NCBI GenBank assembly: GCA_030377915.1
Contig: JAUCFZ010000003.1
Span: 1-52,917 of the forward strand
Reading direction: 5' to 3'
Length of the DNA stretch: 52,917 bases
From: Clostridiaceae bacterium HSG29
GTDB taxonomy: Bacteria; Bacillota; Clostridia; Peptostreptococcales; Acidaminobacteraceae
Shown here: positions 1 to 9,315 of the stretch, one piece after another
How the letters are laid out: each line of letters begins with the position of its first letter
Position numbering within the stretch: the stretch's first letter is position 1
Translations under genes and position numbers: made by a program
The notes under the pieces: model-generated
What the model was told of the DNA's origin: nothing
Database searches by the model: none
Seen by the model: the letters and a program-made list of their open reading frames with translations, nothing else

Positions 1-1062
1 TTAGCAACGTATAGGAAAATAAGCTTTAAGGTAATAGACGACGTTAACAGTGATGAGTTTTTTGATGAAATTGTTGTTTTAGGAATAAAATTTAGGAAAG
101 AAAATAAAGTGTTTAGTTTAAATAATTCTATGAAGGTAAGTATTTTTTTATATGCCAAAAATATTAAACTCATTAAATATTTTCTTAAAGTATATAATAA
201 AAGATTGTTACTGGATAATAACGGAGATTTAAATATATATGATAAAATTAAAAATGAATATCCTGAAAATGATTTAGAGGAATTGTTTAGGAAAATAAGT
301 ATTAAAAATTGTATGCTATACTATTTTAGTACATTACGAAGTAATGATTACACATCAACTATAAAGTGTTCTGTTTTTTTAAATAGCGAAATATATTTTG
401 GTTTTTTTAATGAGAAACATAAATTATATATATTAAACCGAAATAAAAAAGAGATAGTTCAGACAGAAGCTAAAAATATTAAACCAAATCAGGAGCTTGT
501 TTTTTTATCTATGGAGTTTAAAACTGGTGATTTTATTGAAAATATTGTTGATAATTTGCTTGAAAATAAGGAATTTGAGAGGAAGTATAAAAAGAAAATT
601 GAAAACTCAAAATTATGGTCTAGTGAATTAGAAAAAATTAAAAATAGAGAAGGATGGACATATAAAGAAATTTCTGATATTTTCATGGAAAATGGTATAT
701 CTATCAATTTTAACACTGTAAGGAATTGGATTAATAATGAATATCTGATTGGTGCTCAAGATAAATCTGTGTTTGAAGTGATAGCGAATTTATCTGAAAA
801 TGAGTATTATAAAAAAAATTGGGAAGCAGTATTTAATTCATGTAAGGAAGTACGGTCTATGCATATAAAAATCAGACATGAATTAGCACAAGAAATTATT
901 TCAAGTTCAGTGGGAAGTAATGATTTTGATAATAAATTACTTAGCTATTTACATGTTGAGAAAAATAAATTGATTAAAACATGCCAAATAACATCTGTCT
1001 CGAGAAAAGTAGTACAATTATCATATTCGGATGCTAATACTATGAAAGTTAAAGGTGGATAA
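1..1062 (+). CDS. drmE: DrmE-like DISARM protein, C-terminal part (5' end outside window)
   Basis: The reading frame is open from the first base, so this is the last 353 residues of a longer protein. The family is normally about 800 residues. The C-terminal third carries a helix-turn-helix-like stretch (about residues 217-250, with EGWTYKEISDIF and TVRNWINNE) followed by a charged helical tail. This resembles the C-terminal domain of DrmE, the class 2 DISARM protein of unclear biochemical role. The stop lies 2 bases before drmA, and the order E-A-B matches class 2 DISARM. The family call rests on remembered motif similarity plus position, so it is less certain than drmA and drmB. Codon use is extremely AT-rich. 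Confidence 0.62.
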   Translation, partial: LATYRKISFKVIDDVNSDEFFDEIVVLGIKFRKENKVFSLNNSMKVSIFLYAKNIKLIKYFLKVYNKRLLLDNNGDLNIYDKIKNEYPENDLEELFRKISIKNCMLYYFSTLRSNDYTSTIKCSVFLNSEIYFGFFNEKHKLYILNRNKKEIVQTEAKNIKPNQELVFLSMEFKTGDFIENIVDNLLENKEFERKYKKKIENSKLWSSELEKIKNREGWTYKEISDIFMENGISINFNTVRNWINNEYLIGAQDKSVFEVIANLSENEYYKKNWEAVFNSCKEVRSMHIKIRHELAQEIISSSVGSNDFDNKLLSYLHVEKNKLIKTCQITSVSRKVVQLSYSDANTMKVKGG

Positions 1063-1064
1063 TT

Positions 1065-4000
1065 ATGGATAAATTAAAAGCTAGAGAAATAATAGTAGAT
1101 GAATTAAAAAGAGAAGTTTTGGGGCCTGGATCCGAAAAATTCACTTTTGATGATAATAAAGAAATTATTTGGGAGTCCCCAGCCAAAAGATACCTAACAG
1201 GTATTTTGCATCAAAGAGAGACTGTAATTTCTGGAATGAATGATGAAATTAATGAAGAAATAGATATTCATGATTTGGATAGCAGTGATATTGAAGTTCA
1301 AGATAAAACAAAGGGTAAATCTATTGATTACGATTTAAATATGGATGAAGAAATAGCTCTTTCAAATCAATTTAAACCCTCATCTATGGGAATGACTTTT
1401 TTTTGCAAAGGAGATATAGAAAAATTTTATGTTAATTTTTCATTTGCACGTTATAAATTGGCTGAATATTCAGATATTAAAACTATTTTTGATGAAACTA
1501 TATATAATAAAATAAAACAATTTATTCCATTAGATTTGTTTGGATATAGTGATGGTTATATTTATTTTAAAAAAAATTATATAGCCAAGAATCGTAATCA
1601 AGGAATTAGTATTGATGATAAAATAAAAGAAATTGATGAATCATCTTATTATTTGCTTAATAAAATGATCTATTCAAAAAATGCATATAAAAGAATGCCT
1701 TATGATTTTTTTGTCGAATTGAATTTTGATGGACAGAAATTTGTAAAGAAAAATATTTTCGATAATTTAGGTAATGATGAAAATCCCATATTAGTAGAAA
1801 TATTTGCCAAAAAAAAATATTTAAATGATTATGACGTTACTAGTATTACAATTATTGCAATAAACCAAAAGATAGGAAGTAAAATTATTGATAAATTATT
1901 TCAATCTAAATTTACCCTTTTATCGACTAAAAACAATTTCGAAATTTCTAAATATATTGATAATCCAAATGTAAGAAAATATGAAAGTGATGAAGATAAA
2001 AATCTTAAATTACTTTTTAGAAATAAAAAGAAGTATGCAGTCGGACACGGGACGAGTGTTTTCTATAAAGTAAAGGATATTAATGATTGGATTATTGCAA
2101 CTTGTTATTTACCTTCATATGAAGTTGAAAATATGAATTTTGAAATTGATGGTATCGATGATGAAATGTTATCAATGGAAAATTATTCTTCTATTAGTAA
2201 TTTGGAAAATTCTAAAATTTTGGAAATGTTAGATAAATTTATTGAAAAATATTCTATTTGGATTAAAGAAAATCATCAAAAAAGGAGCCAAATTGAGGAT
2301 ATTTATCATTCTTCTTTTGATGAAAATATTGCTAAAACAATTGAATTAAGAAATAGAATGATCAAAAGTTTGCAAATTTTGAAAAATGATAATAATGTCA
2401 TGACAGCATTTAAATATGCGAATTTTGCAATGTTGATGCAAAGAATTCAGGTTAATGAAATTAGAGCGGGATTATTTACGGGTAGGAATAGTAGTACAAA
2501 ATTATCTTATTCAGGGTATTCAAAAAAAAATGCAAAATGGCGATCGTTTCAATTAGCATTTTTGCTTCTTTCGATTGAATCTATTGTAAATTTGAATTCA
2601 GAATATCGTGATATTGTGGATTTAATTTGGGTTCCAACTGGAGGTGGAAAAACTGAAGCTTATCTTGGATTATCAGCGTTTACAATATTTTATAGAAGAC
2701 TGAGATATCCTAATAATGGTTGTGGAACTACAATAATTATGCGTTATACTCTTAGGTTATTAGCTGCGCAACAATTCAACAGAGCATCAGTATTAATATG
2801 TGCATGTGAAATAATAAGGAGAGATAATGAAACATTATTTGGAACTGAACCAATTACTATAGGATTGTGGATTGGAAGTTCGGTTACTCCTAACTCAAAT
2901 AAAAATGCAGTTGAAGAATATAAGAAATTAACTAGTGGAAAAAGAAGTGGAAAATATAATGATGATGAATATAAATTTCAAGTCTTAATTTGTCCTTGGT
3001 GTGGAACACCATTAACAAGAAAAGGTGGAAGTGATAGCTATGGATTAAGAAAAGATAAAAAAACTATTTTTTTACATTGTTTAAATGAAAATTGTGATTT
3101 TGAAAAACGATTACCAATAAGAATTATTGATGAAGATATTTATAATTATCCACCAACTTTGTTATTTGCAACTGTGGATAAATTTGCTCAACTTCCATGG
3201 AAAGGCGAAGCATCAGCATTACTTGGAGTAGGTAATAGTATGAATAAGGCACCTGAATTAATAATTCAAGATGAACTTCATTTAATTACCGGTCCCCTTG
3301 GAACAATAGTTGCTTTATATGAACATGCAATAAATATGATTATAAGCAAAAAAGGGATTAAACCAAAAATAATTGCATCTACTGCAACAATTAAAAATGC
3401 GGAAGAACAAGTTAAGAATTTATATAATAGGAAAATTTGTCAATTTCCACAACCAATTTCGCAAATAGAAGATTCATTTTTTGTTAAATCTGAAAAAGAA
3501 AAATATGGCAGGAAATATGTAGGAGTAATTGGTACTGGAATTACTCAAACTACTGTTGAAATTAAAGTTATTGGAAAATTACTTCAAACAGTAATCAATT
3601 TGGATACGAATGAGGATGTAATAGATGCTTATTATACTTTAATAGGATATTTTAATAGTATTAGAGAATTAGGTAAATGTACAACTTTAGTTAATGATGA
3701 TATTAAAGATTTTATGAGAAGATTAAGAAAGAGAACTGGCGAAAAGTTAAGAATTTTGATAAATAGTGATGAACTAACTAGTAGATTGAAGTCTAGTGAA
3801 ATAATTGAAACTCTTGAAAAATTAGAAATAAAATTTAAATCAAAAATATTTGAAAATAAATTATATTCAAATTATCCCTCTGATATTGTACTTGCAACTA
3901 ATATGATTTCTGTTGGAGTTGATGTGGGACGGTTGAATGGAATGGTTGTAATAGGGCAACCGAAGTTAACATCGGAGTATATTCAAGCATCAAGTAGAGT

Positions 4001-4520
4001 GGGAAGAAGTGATCCAGGATATGTTATAACTATATTTGATAGTGCAAAAGCAAGAGATAGATCACATTATGAGAATTATCAGTCATATCATGAAGCTTTT
4101 TATTACTATGTAGAGCCTACGAGTGTGACACCTTTTTCTGAAGCTGCGATTGATAGAGCAATACATGGAGTTATAGTTACATTGATTAGACATTATTATG
4201 ATAAATTAAACTCAGAAGACACTGCAATGTACTTTCAAAAAAATTCATCATATGTCGATGAAATTAAAACAAAATTTTTAAATATTGTAAGAGATATTGA
4301 TATTGATATGGTTGATGTAGTTGAAGACAAAATTGACAGATTTATGGAGTTTTGGGAATCAAAAATCAAAAATATTGGAGAAAATGAAATTTTAATGTAT
4401 GGTAAAGAAAATAAAAATAGAATAATTATGCCTTTTAAAAGAAGTACAGAAGAAGATGCATGGGAAACACTGCAAGCGATGAGAAATGTAGATTCAGAGT
4501 CTAAAGTATTTATACCATAG
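1065..4520 (+). CDS. drmA: DISARM helicase DrmA
   Basis: A 1151-residue SF2-type helicase, the usual DrmA size. Visible motifs are Walker A PTGGGKTEAYL (about residue 525), a zinc-knuckle pair CPWCG and CLNENC (about 645-685), Walker B as QDELHLITG (about 735, DELH instead of DEAH), motif III STATI, and a C-terminal helicase half with ATNMISVGVDVGRL and QASSRVGRSDPGY. The tail around FYYYVEPTSVTPFSEAA is typical of DrmA. The N-terminal 480 residues have no motif I recognise. In DISARM, DrmA and DrmB form the core complex that loads on incoming phage DNA with free 5' ends and blocks it. A GGTGG ribosome site overlaps the end of the upstream gene, and drmB follows after 10 bases, so the three are one transcript. 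Confidence 0.93.
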   Translation: MDKLKAREIIVDELKREVLGPGSEKFTFDDNKEIIWESPAKRYLTGILHQRETVISGMNDEINEEIDIHDLDSSDIEVQDKTKGKSIDYDLNMDEEIALSNQFKPSSMGMTFFCKGDIEKFYVNFSFARYKLAEYSDIKTIFDETIYNKIKQFIPLDLFGYSDGYIYFKKNYIAKNRNQGISIDDKIKEIDESSYYLLNKMIYSKNAYKRMPYDFFVELNFDGQKFVKKNIFDNLGNDENPILVEIFAKKKYLNDYDVTSITIIAINQKIGSKIIDKLFQSKFTLLSTKNNFEISKYIDNPNVRKYESDEDKNLKLLFRNKKKYAVGHGTSVFYKVKDINDWIIATCYLPSYEVENMNFEIDGIDDEMLSMENYSSISNLENSKILEMLDKFIEKYSIWIKENHQKRSQIEDIYHSSFDENIAKTIELRNRMIKSLQILKNDNNVMTAFKYANFAMLMQRIQVNEIRAGLFTGRNSSTKLSYSGYSKKNAKWRSFQLAFLLLSIESIVNLNSEYRDIVDLIWVPTGGGKTEAYLGLSAFTIFYRRLRYPNNGCGTTIIMRYTLRLLAAQQFNRASVLICACEIIRRDNETLFGTEPITIGLWIGSSVTPNSNKNAVEEYKKLTSGKRSGKYNDDEYKFQVLICPWCGTPLTRKGGSDSYGLRKDKKTIFLHCLNENCDFEKRLPIRIIDEDIYNYPPTLLFATVDKFAQLPWKGEASALLGVGNSMNKAPELIIQDELHLITGPLGTIVALYEHAINMIISKKGIKPKIIASTATIKNAEEQVKNLYNRKICQFPQPISQIEDSFFVKSEKEKYGRKYVGVIGTGITQTTVEIKVIGKLLQTVINLDTNEDVIDAYYTLIGYFNSIRELGKCTTLVNDDIKDFMRRLRKRTGEKLRILINSDELTSRLKSSEIIETLEKLEIKFKSKIFENKLYSNYPSDIVLATNMISVGVDVGRLNGMVVIGQPKLTSEYIQASSRVGRSDPGYVITIFDSAKARDRSHYENYQSYHEAFYYYVEPTSVTPFSEAAIDRAIHGVIVTLIRHYYDKLNSEDTAMYFQKNSSYVDEIKTKFLNIVRDIDIDMVDVVEDKIDRFMEFWESKIKNIGENEILMYGKENKNRIIMPFKRSTEEDAWETLQAMRNVDSESKVFIP

Positions 4521-4530
4521 GAGTTATTAA

Positions 4531-6408
4531 ATGAAAATAAATGAGAAAATTAGAACTTCACAAGGAATATCTCCGTTTGGAGTTGGAGCAATTGTTGATT
4601 TTAAAAATGTTTCATTAATGGCTGGTTCGATAAAATATTGGAAAGAGGAAAATACAAGTGAGATTTATGATGAAAGATTATCAAAAATTCTAGGAGTGAA
4701 TAAATTTAGAGTTCCAATGTCTACAACAAATAAAAAACCTGTTGAAGGATTTCCGTTTGTTGTATTTCCGGAATGGTACTTTTGCCCGAAATGTAGAATA
4801 TTTAAAAGAATAGAAGAATGGGAAAAAGATTTCACAAGAAGAAATAAAAATGCTTGGGAAATGGAAGTGCCGAAGTGTAGCGATTGTAAAATAAATTTGG
4901 TTCCTGCTAGAATTTTATCAGTATGCAAGCATGGTCATATTCAAGATTTTCCTTGGGTTGCGTGGACACATTATCGTTCAAAGAAAAAAATTTGTGATAA
5001 TCCAAAATTGAAAATCTGCACTTTTGGTAGTACAAGTGGTTTGGAAGGAATTAAAATAGAATGCACAAATTGTGGTGCTAAGACAACATTAAGGGGGGCT
5101 TTCAATAAAGAGGTATTTAAAGATATCATAGATAAACTTTATGCTGATAATAAAATTAATTATGCTAGAGAATTTCAGTGTAAAGGGTATATGCCGTGGG
5201 AAAACGAGTCAGAAGAATGTAAATCTCCAAATGAACTAATGACAGTGCAAAGAGGTGCTAATAATGTTTATTATTCAAAAATTATTAGCTCGATTGTAAT
5301 TCCACCATACTCCAATTTGATTACAAAAAAAATCGAAAATAGTAAAATTTTTAAATATATAGTTGATTCTATAAAATTTGAAGATTATAGTATTAAAGAT
5401 TATATTGAAAGTGGTAAATTTCATAATCTTATTGATAAACTTGCCAATGATATTTCATGTTCTGTTTCTGAGGTGCAAAAGATTGTGTTGCGCAAAGTTT
5501 TACCTGAAAAAGAATATGAATCTGAATTTGATGAAAAAAAATATAGAATTCAAGAATATAAAGCAATTACTGGAGTGATTAAACCAGAAGGTATTGATAA
5601 TGATTTTGTTATTGAGGATAAAGATATTAATAATTATAACTTAAATTTTCTTTCAAAGGTTGTATTAGTAAAAAAAATGAGAGAAGTAAGATCACTTGTT
5701 GGATTTACTAGAATTTATCCGCCAGATAGATCATATTTGAGTTTTGACGATGAAGCTAAGGAAGCAACGTTTGTAAATATTAAAAAGAGTAATATTGATT
5801 GGTATCCAGCTTATCAGGTTAGAGGCGAAGGAATATTTATAGAAATCGATAAAAAAATGTTAGATACTTGGGCAGAAAAGAAAATAGTTAATGATAGAAT
5901 TTCAGTTTTAAATAAACGAGCATATGAATTTAATAATAAGCGGAATATTACAGATAGAGAAATAACACCACAATTTGTACTGCTTCATACGTTAGCACAT
6001 TTACTAATAAGACAATTGAGTTTTGAAAGCGGATATTCATCAGCAGCGCTGAGAGAAAAAATATATTATTCAAATGATGAATATAACATGAATGGAATAT
6101 TGATATATACTGCAAGTGGGGATTCTGAAGGATCACTAGGCGGACTTATTAGACAAGGAGAGAGTGATAAATTGGCTAAATTAATTATTAAATCATTGTC
6201 GGGTGCTCAATGGTGTTCAAATGATCCTGTATGTATCGAATCAAGTGCTCAAGGAAGTTATTCACTAAATATTTCTGCTTGTTATGCGTGCTCATTAATT
6301 TCAGAAACAAGTTGCGAAGAATTCAACGTATTTTTAGATAGAGGAGTTGTTATAGGTACTTTGGATAATCCAGAAATTGGATTTTTTACAAAATACCTTA
6401 TCGATTAA
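4531..6408 (+). CDS. drmB: DISARM protein DrmB (DUF1998)
   Basis: A 625-residue protein, the usual DrmB length. The N-terminal half has cysteine pairs that can hold zinc (FCPKC at about residue 86, CSDC, VCKHGH, CTNCG). The C-terminal DUF1998 region contains LLHTLAHLLIRQLSFESGYS (about 487-506), then GSLGGLIRQG, and a final cysteine cluster with CYACSLISETSCEEFN. These are DrmB hallmarks. DrmB partners DrmA in the DISARM core. GGAG lies 5 bases before the ATG. A weak terminator-like hairpin follows the stop codon, so the downstream PLD-helicase is probably transcribed separately. Confidence 0.92.
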   Translation: MKINEKIRTSQGISPFGVGAIVDFKNVSLMAGSIKYWKEENTSEIYDERLSKILGVNKFRVPMSTTNKKPVEGFPFVVFPEWYFCPKCRIFKRIEEWEKDFTRRNKNAWEMEVPKCSDCKINLVPARILSVCKHGHIQDFPWVAWTHYRSKKKICDNPKLKICTFGSTSGLEGIKIECTNCGAKTTLRGAFNKEVFKDIIDKLYADNKINYAREFQCKGYMPWENESEECKSPNELMTVQRGANNVYYSKIISSIVIPPYSNLITKKIENSKIFKYIVDSIKFEDYSIKDYIESGKFHNLIDKLANDISCSVSEVQKIVLRKVLPEKEYESEFDEKKYRIQEYKAITGVIKPEGIDNDFVIEDKDINNYNLNFLSKVVLVKKMREVRSLVGFTRIYPPDRSYLSFDDEAKEATFVNIKKSNIDWYPAYQVRGEGIFIEIDKKMLDTWAEKKIVNDRISVLNKRAYEFNNKRNITDREITPQFVLLHTLAHLLIRQLSFESGYSSAALREKIYYSNDEYNMNGILIYTASGDSEGSLGGLIRQGESDKLAKLIIKSLSGAQWCSNDPVCIESSAQGSYSLNISACYACSLISETSCEEFNVFLDRGVVIGTLDNPEIGFFTKYLID

Positions 6409-6515
6409 TATTTGACAGATATTTTTATATTATTATTTCTAAATTATGTATGAAAAGAAAATAATATTTTTAGTAGAAAATAATTAGAAAAAATTATAAT
6501 CATTAAAATAATATA

Positions 6516-6554
6516 AAAAACGAGTTATTGTTATATAAAAAATAATCCGTTTTT
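6516..6554 (+). terminator. weak terminator-like hairpin after drmB
   Basis: AAAAACGAGTTATT pairs with AATAATCCGTTTTT (12 of 14 positions are Watson-Crick, one G-T, one mismatch) around a 10-base loop, ending in a T run. It sits about 110 bases after the drmB stop. The rest of the 350-bp gap (6409-6758) is very AT-rich. I see no gene in it, only a possible -10 box (TATAAT at 6634-6639) for the next gene. Confidence 0.45.
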
Positions 6555-6758
6555 ATATAAGTTTTTTGCTTATATATATTTTTACAGTTAAAATTCGATT
6601 TTTTTTGTTAAGAGAATTGTAGTGAAAATCATATATAATTAATAGCAATATAAAATGCTATATTATTAATAATTATTATAACACTATAAATAATTGCTTC
6701 CAATTTCTAAATTGTTTTGTGGAAATAAAAGTTTAGGTTTTACGAGAGGAAAGTTCAT

Positions 6759-9146
6759 ATGAATAATGCAATAATTAACAATATTAATCCATTATATAAT
6801 GAATTGAAAAATGATTTTAAAGAGGCTAAAAGTATTAAAATACTTGTATCTTTTTTGAGAGAATCGGGAGCTAAACTTATTGTTCCATTATTTAAATCAG
6901 TTCCTGAAGGATGTAAAATTACAATTGTTACAGGAAGATATTTAAATATTACTGAACCTTCAGCTTTGTATTATATAAAAAAAGAATTATCTGAAAAAGT
7001 CGAATTAAAATTTTATAATAAAAATGTTATATCATTTCATCCAAAAGTATATATTATCGAAAAAGAGAATGAAGATGTTATATATATTGGATCTTCAAAT
7101 ATTTCAAAAGCAGCATTATTAAATGGAATTGAATGGAATTATAGATTAAAAAGAGAAACTGACAAATTGAGTTATGATAAATTTAATAGTGAATTTTTAA
7201 ATATAAATGATAATTTATCAATAATAGCAACTGATGATATTATAAAAGAATATAAAAAAATATGGCAAAGAGGTCAAGTTGCAAAAGAACTTGATATTTA
7301 TGAAAAGAGTTTTGAGGATCCAGAAAGCCCTGAATTGCTTGAACCAAGAGGAGCGCAAATAGAAGCGTTATATGAACTAAGTATTGCAAGAGATGAAGGT
7401 ATAAAAAAAGGTCTTATAGCTGCAGCTACAGGAATTGGGAAAACATATTTAGCAGCATTTGATTCTATTGATTTTAAAAAGATACTTTTTGTTGCACATA
7501 GAGAAGAAATTTTAACTCAAGCTTATGATTCTTTTAAGAATATTTTTAAAAATAAAAAAACATATGGTTATTTCAAAGGAACACAAAAAAATACAGAATT
7601 TGATGTGATATTTGCTAGTAATCAAACACTTGGAAAAGAAGAATATTTAAATGAAGAATTTTTTAAAAAAAATGAATTTGATTATATTGTGATTGATGAG
7701 TTTCATCATGCTGCAGCAAATACTTATAGGAAAATCATAGAATATTTCAATCCTAAGTTTTTATTAGGACTTACTGCAACTCCTTATAGAATGGATAATC
7801 AAGATATTTTTAGTTTATGTAATGATAATTTAATTTATGAGATTTCAATTAAAGAAGCAATAAATAGAGATTTGCTTGTACCATTTGATTATCATGCAAT
7901 TTATGATTCAACTGATTATAATATTATTAAATATGCCAATGGTAAATATGAAAAAAAAGATTTAGAAAAGAATCTTTCTACGAATAAAAGATCAGATTTA
8001 ATTATAGATAATTATAAAAATCTTGGTGGTACTAAAACAATTGCATTTTGTGCTGGGATTACTCATGCAGAGTATATGGCAAAAGAATTTAATGAAAAAG
8101 GTATAAAAGCGCGTACTGTTCATTCGAAACAAATTAATAGTGAATTTAAAGTAGAAAGAGATAAAGCTGTTAAAATGTTAAGTAGTGGAGAAGTTGAAGT
8201 ATTATTTACTGTAGATATGTTTAATGAAGGAGTGGATATTCCTGCTGTTGATACAGTATTATTTTTAAGACCTACTGAATCATATGTTGTTTTTTTACAG
8301 CAATTGGGAAGAGGATTACGTTTATCAGAAGGGAAAGAAAAATTAACTGTGTTAGATTTTATTGGAAACTATAAAAGAGCACATTTTATTCCTAAAATAT
8401 TATCAGGTGAAAACCCGTTTAATAGTAAGAAAAAATCAAGCGAAATAAAAACATTTGAATATCCAAAAGATTGTAATATTCAATTTGATTTTAGATTAAT
8501 TAATCTTTTTAAAACTTTAGAAAACACTGATCCAATACGTGTTCAAATGAAAGAAGAATATTTTAGATTGAAAAATACACTTGGGTTTAAACCTTTAAGA
8601 GTAGATATGTATAATGGCGTTGATATTGATTTTAATGAATTTAGATTAAAAAGTAAACGTGGATATAATGGATATTTACAATTTCTTGAAGATATAAAAG
8701 AGTTAACTGATATTGAAAAAAGTTGGATGAATGATTATGTTGAAGAATTTCTTTTAGAAATTGAGAAAACTGCTATGGCAAAATCTTATAAAATTCCTTT
8801 ATTAAGAGCTTTTATTGATGAAAATAAATTAAAAATGAAAGTTTCATTAAATGAAATAGGAATTGAATTCAAAAATTATTATAGTGATAATAAACTACAT
8901 CAAAAAGATTTGAATAATAAGAGGCATTTTAAGTGGAAAAATTGGGATTTAAATAAATGGGAAAATGAAGCAAGATTGAATCCGATAAAGTTTCTAAATA
9001 AAACAGAGTATTTTTATTATGATGAAATTAATAAAGAGTTTAAACTTGCTGATGAATTAGAAAAATTTAACAGTATTGAATTAAGAAACCATTTTAAAGA
9101 TATAATTGAATATAAAAGTATTAATTACTTCGCTAGAAGATATTAA
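6759..9146 (+). CDS. phospholipase-D-like nuclease fused to SF2 helicase
   Basis: A 795-residue two-part protein. Residues about 1-150 are a PLD-like nuclease half-site: FHPKVYII supplies the H-x-K (H94, K96) and IGSSNIS (about 112-117) the following serine/asparagine. A single HKD-type motif suggests the active nuclease is a dimer. Residues about 200-560 are a UvsW/RecG-like SF2 helicase: AATGIGKT (about 224), IDEFHHAA (about 313), GLTATPYR (about 337), VDMFNEGVDIP, and QQLGRGLR (about 514). The C-terminal 230 residues hold a conserved-looking helical region with no function I can name. The RBS is GAGAGG before the ATG. Such PLD-helicases recur in defence islands, and here it sits where class 2 DISARM usually has the PLD protein DrmC. 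Whether it acts with DrmAB is inference. Confidence 0.85.
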   Translation: MNNAIINNINPLYNELKNDFKEAKSIKILVSFLRESGAKLIVPLFKSVPEGCKITIVTGRYLNITEPSALYYIKKELSEKVELKFYNKNVISFHPKVYIIEKENEDVIYIGSSNISKAALLNGIEWNYRLKRETDKLSYDKFNSEFLNINDNLSIIATDDIIKEYKKIWQRGQVAKELDIYEKSFEDPESPELLEPRGAQIEALYELSIARDEGIKKGLIAAATGIGKTYLAAFDSIDFKKILFVAHREEILTQAYDSFKNIFKNKKTYGYFKGTQKNTEFDVIFASNQTLGKEEYLNEEFFKKNEFDYIVIDEFHHAAANTYRKIIEYFNPKFLLGLTATPYRMDNQDIFSLCNDNLIYEISIKEAINRDLLVPFDYHAIYDSTDYNIIKYANGKYEKKDLEKNLSTNKRSDLIIDNYKNLGGTKTIAFCAGITHAEYMAKEFNEKGIKARTVHSKQINSEFKVERDKAVKMLSSGEVEVLFTVDMFNEGVDIPAVDTVLFLRPTESYVVFLQQLGRGLRLSEGKEKLTVLDFIGNYKRAHFIPKILSGENPFNSKKKSSEIKTFEYPKDCNIQFDFRLINLFKTLENTDPIRVQMKEEYFRLKNTLGFKPLRVDMYNGVDIDFNEFRLKSKRGYNGYLQFLEDIKELTDIEKSWMNDYVEEFLLEIEKTAMAKSYKIPLLRAFIDENKLKMKVSLNEIGIEFKNYYSDNKLHQKDLNNKRHFKWKNWDLNKWENEARLNPIKFLNKTEYFYYDEINKEFKLADELEKFNSIELRNHFKDIIEYKSINYFARRY

Positions 9147-9155
9147 TAAAATACC

Positions 9156-9190
9156 AAAACCTCCAAGACATAAAAACTTGGAGTTTTTTA
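9156..9190 (+). terminator. intrinsic terminator after the PLD-helicase gene
   Basis: Perfect 7-bp stem CTCCAAG/CTTGGAG (9161-9167 and 9177-9183) with a 9-base loop, followed by TTTTTT. It closes the defence block before the symporter operon. Confidence 0.88.
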
Positions 9191-9315
9191 TTTCACAAAA
9201 TATTCTTTAGTACTTTTGTAGTATTATTAAATGCTTATGATTGTAAAAATATAAATGTTTACGATGAGAAATGAAAATGATAGAATTAGAAATATTAATA
9301 AATAAGGGGGATAAT

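Noticed and set aside
489-716. Minus-strand open frames inside drmE, drmB and many other + strand genes
   Set aside because: They have no ribosome site, low-complexity hydrophobic composition typical of antisense AT-rich DNA, and lie wholly within well-supported genes.
9191-9315. Sigma-54 promoter for the symporter-kinase-regulator operon
   Set aside because: No TGGC-N-TTGC pair with proper spacing is present; expression is probably by the main sigma factor, though no clear -35/-10 stands out.
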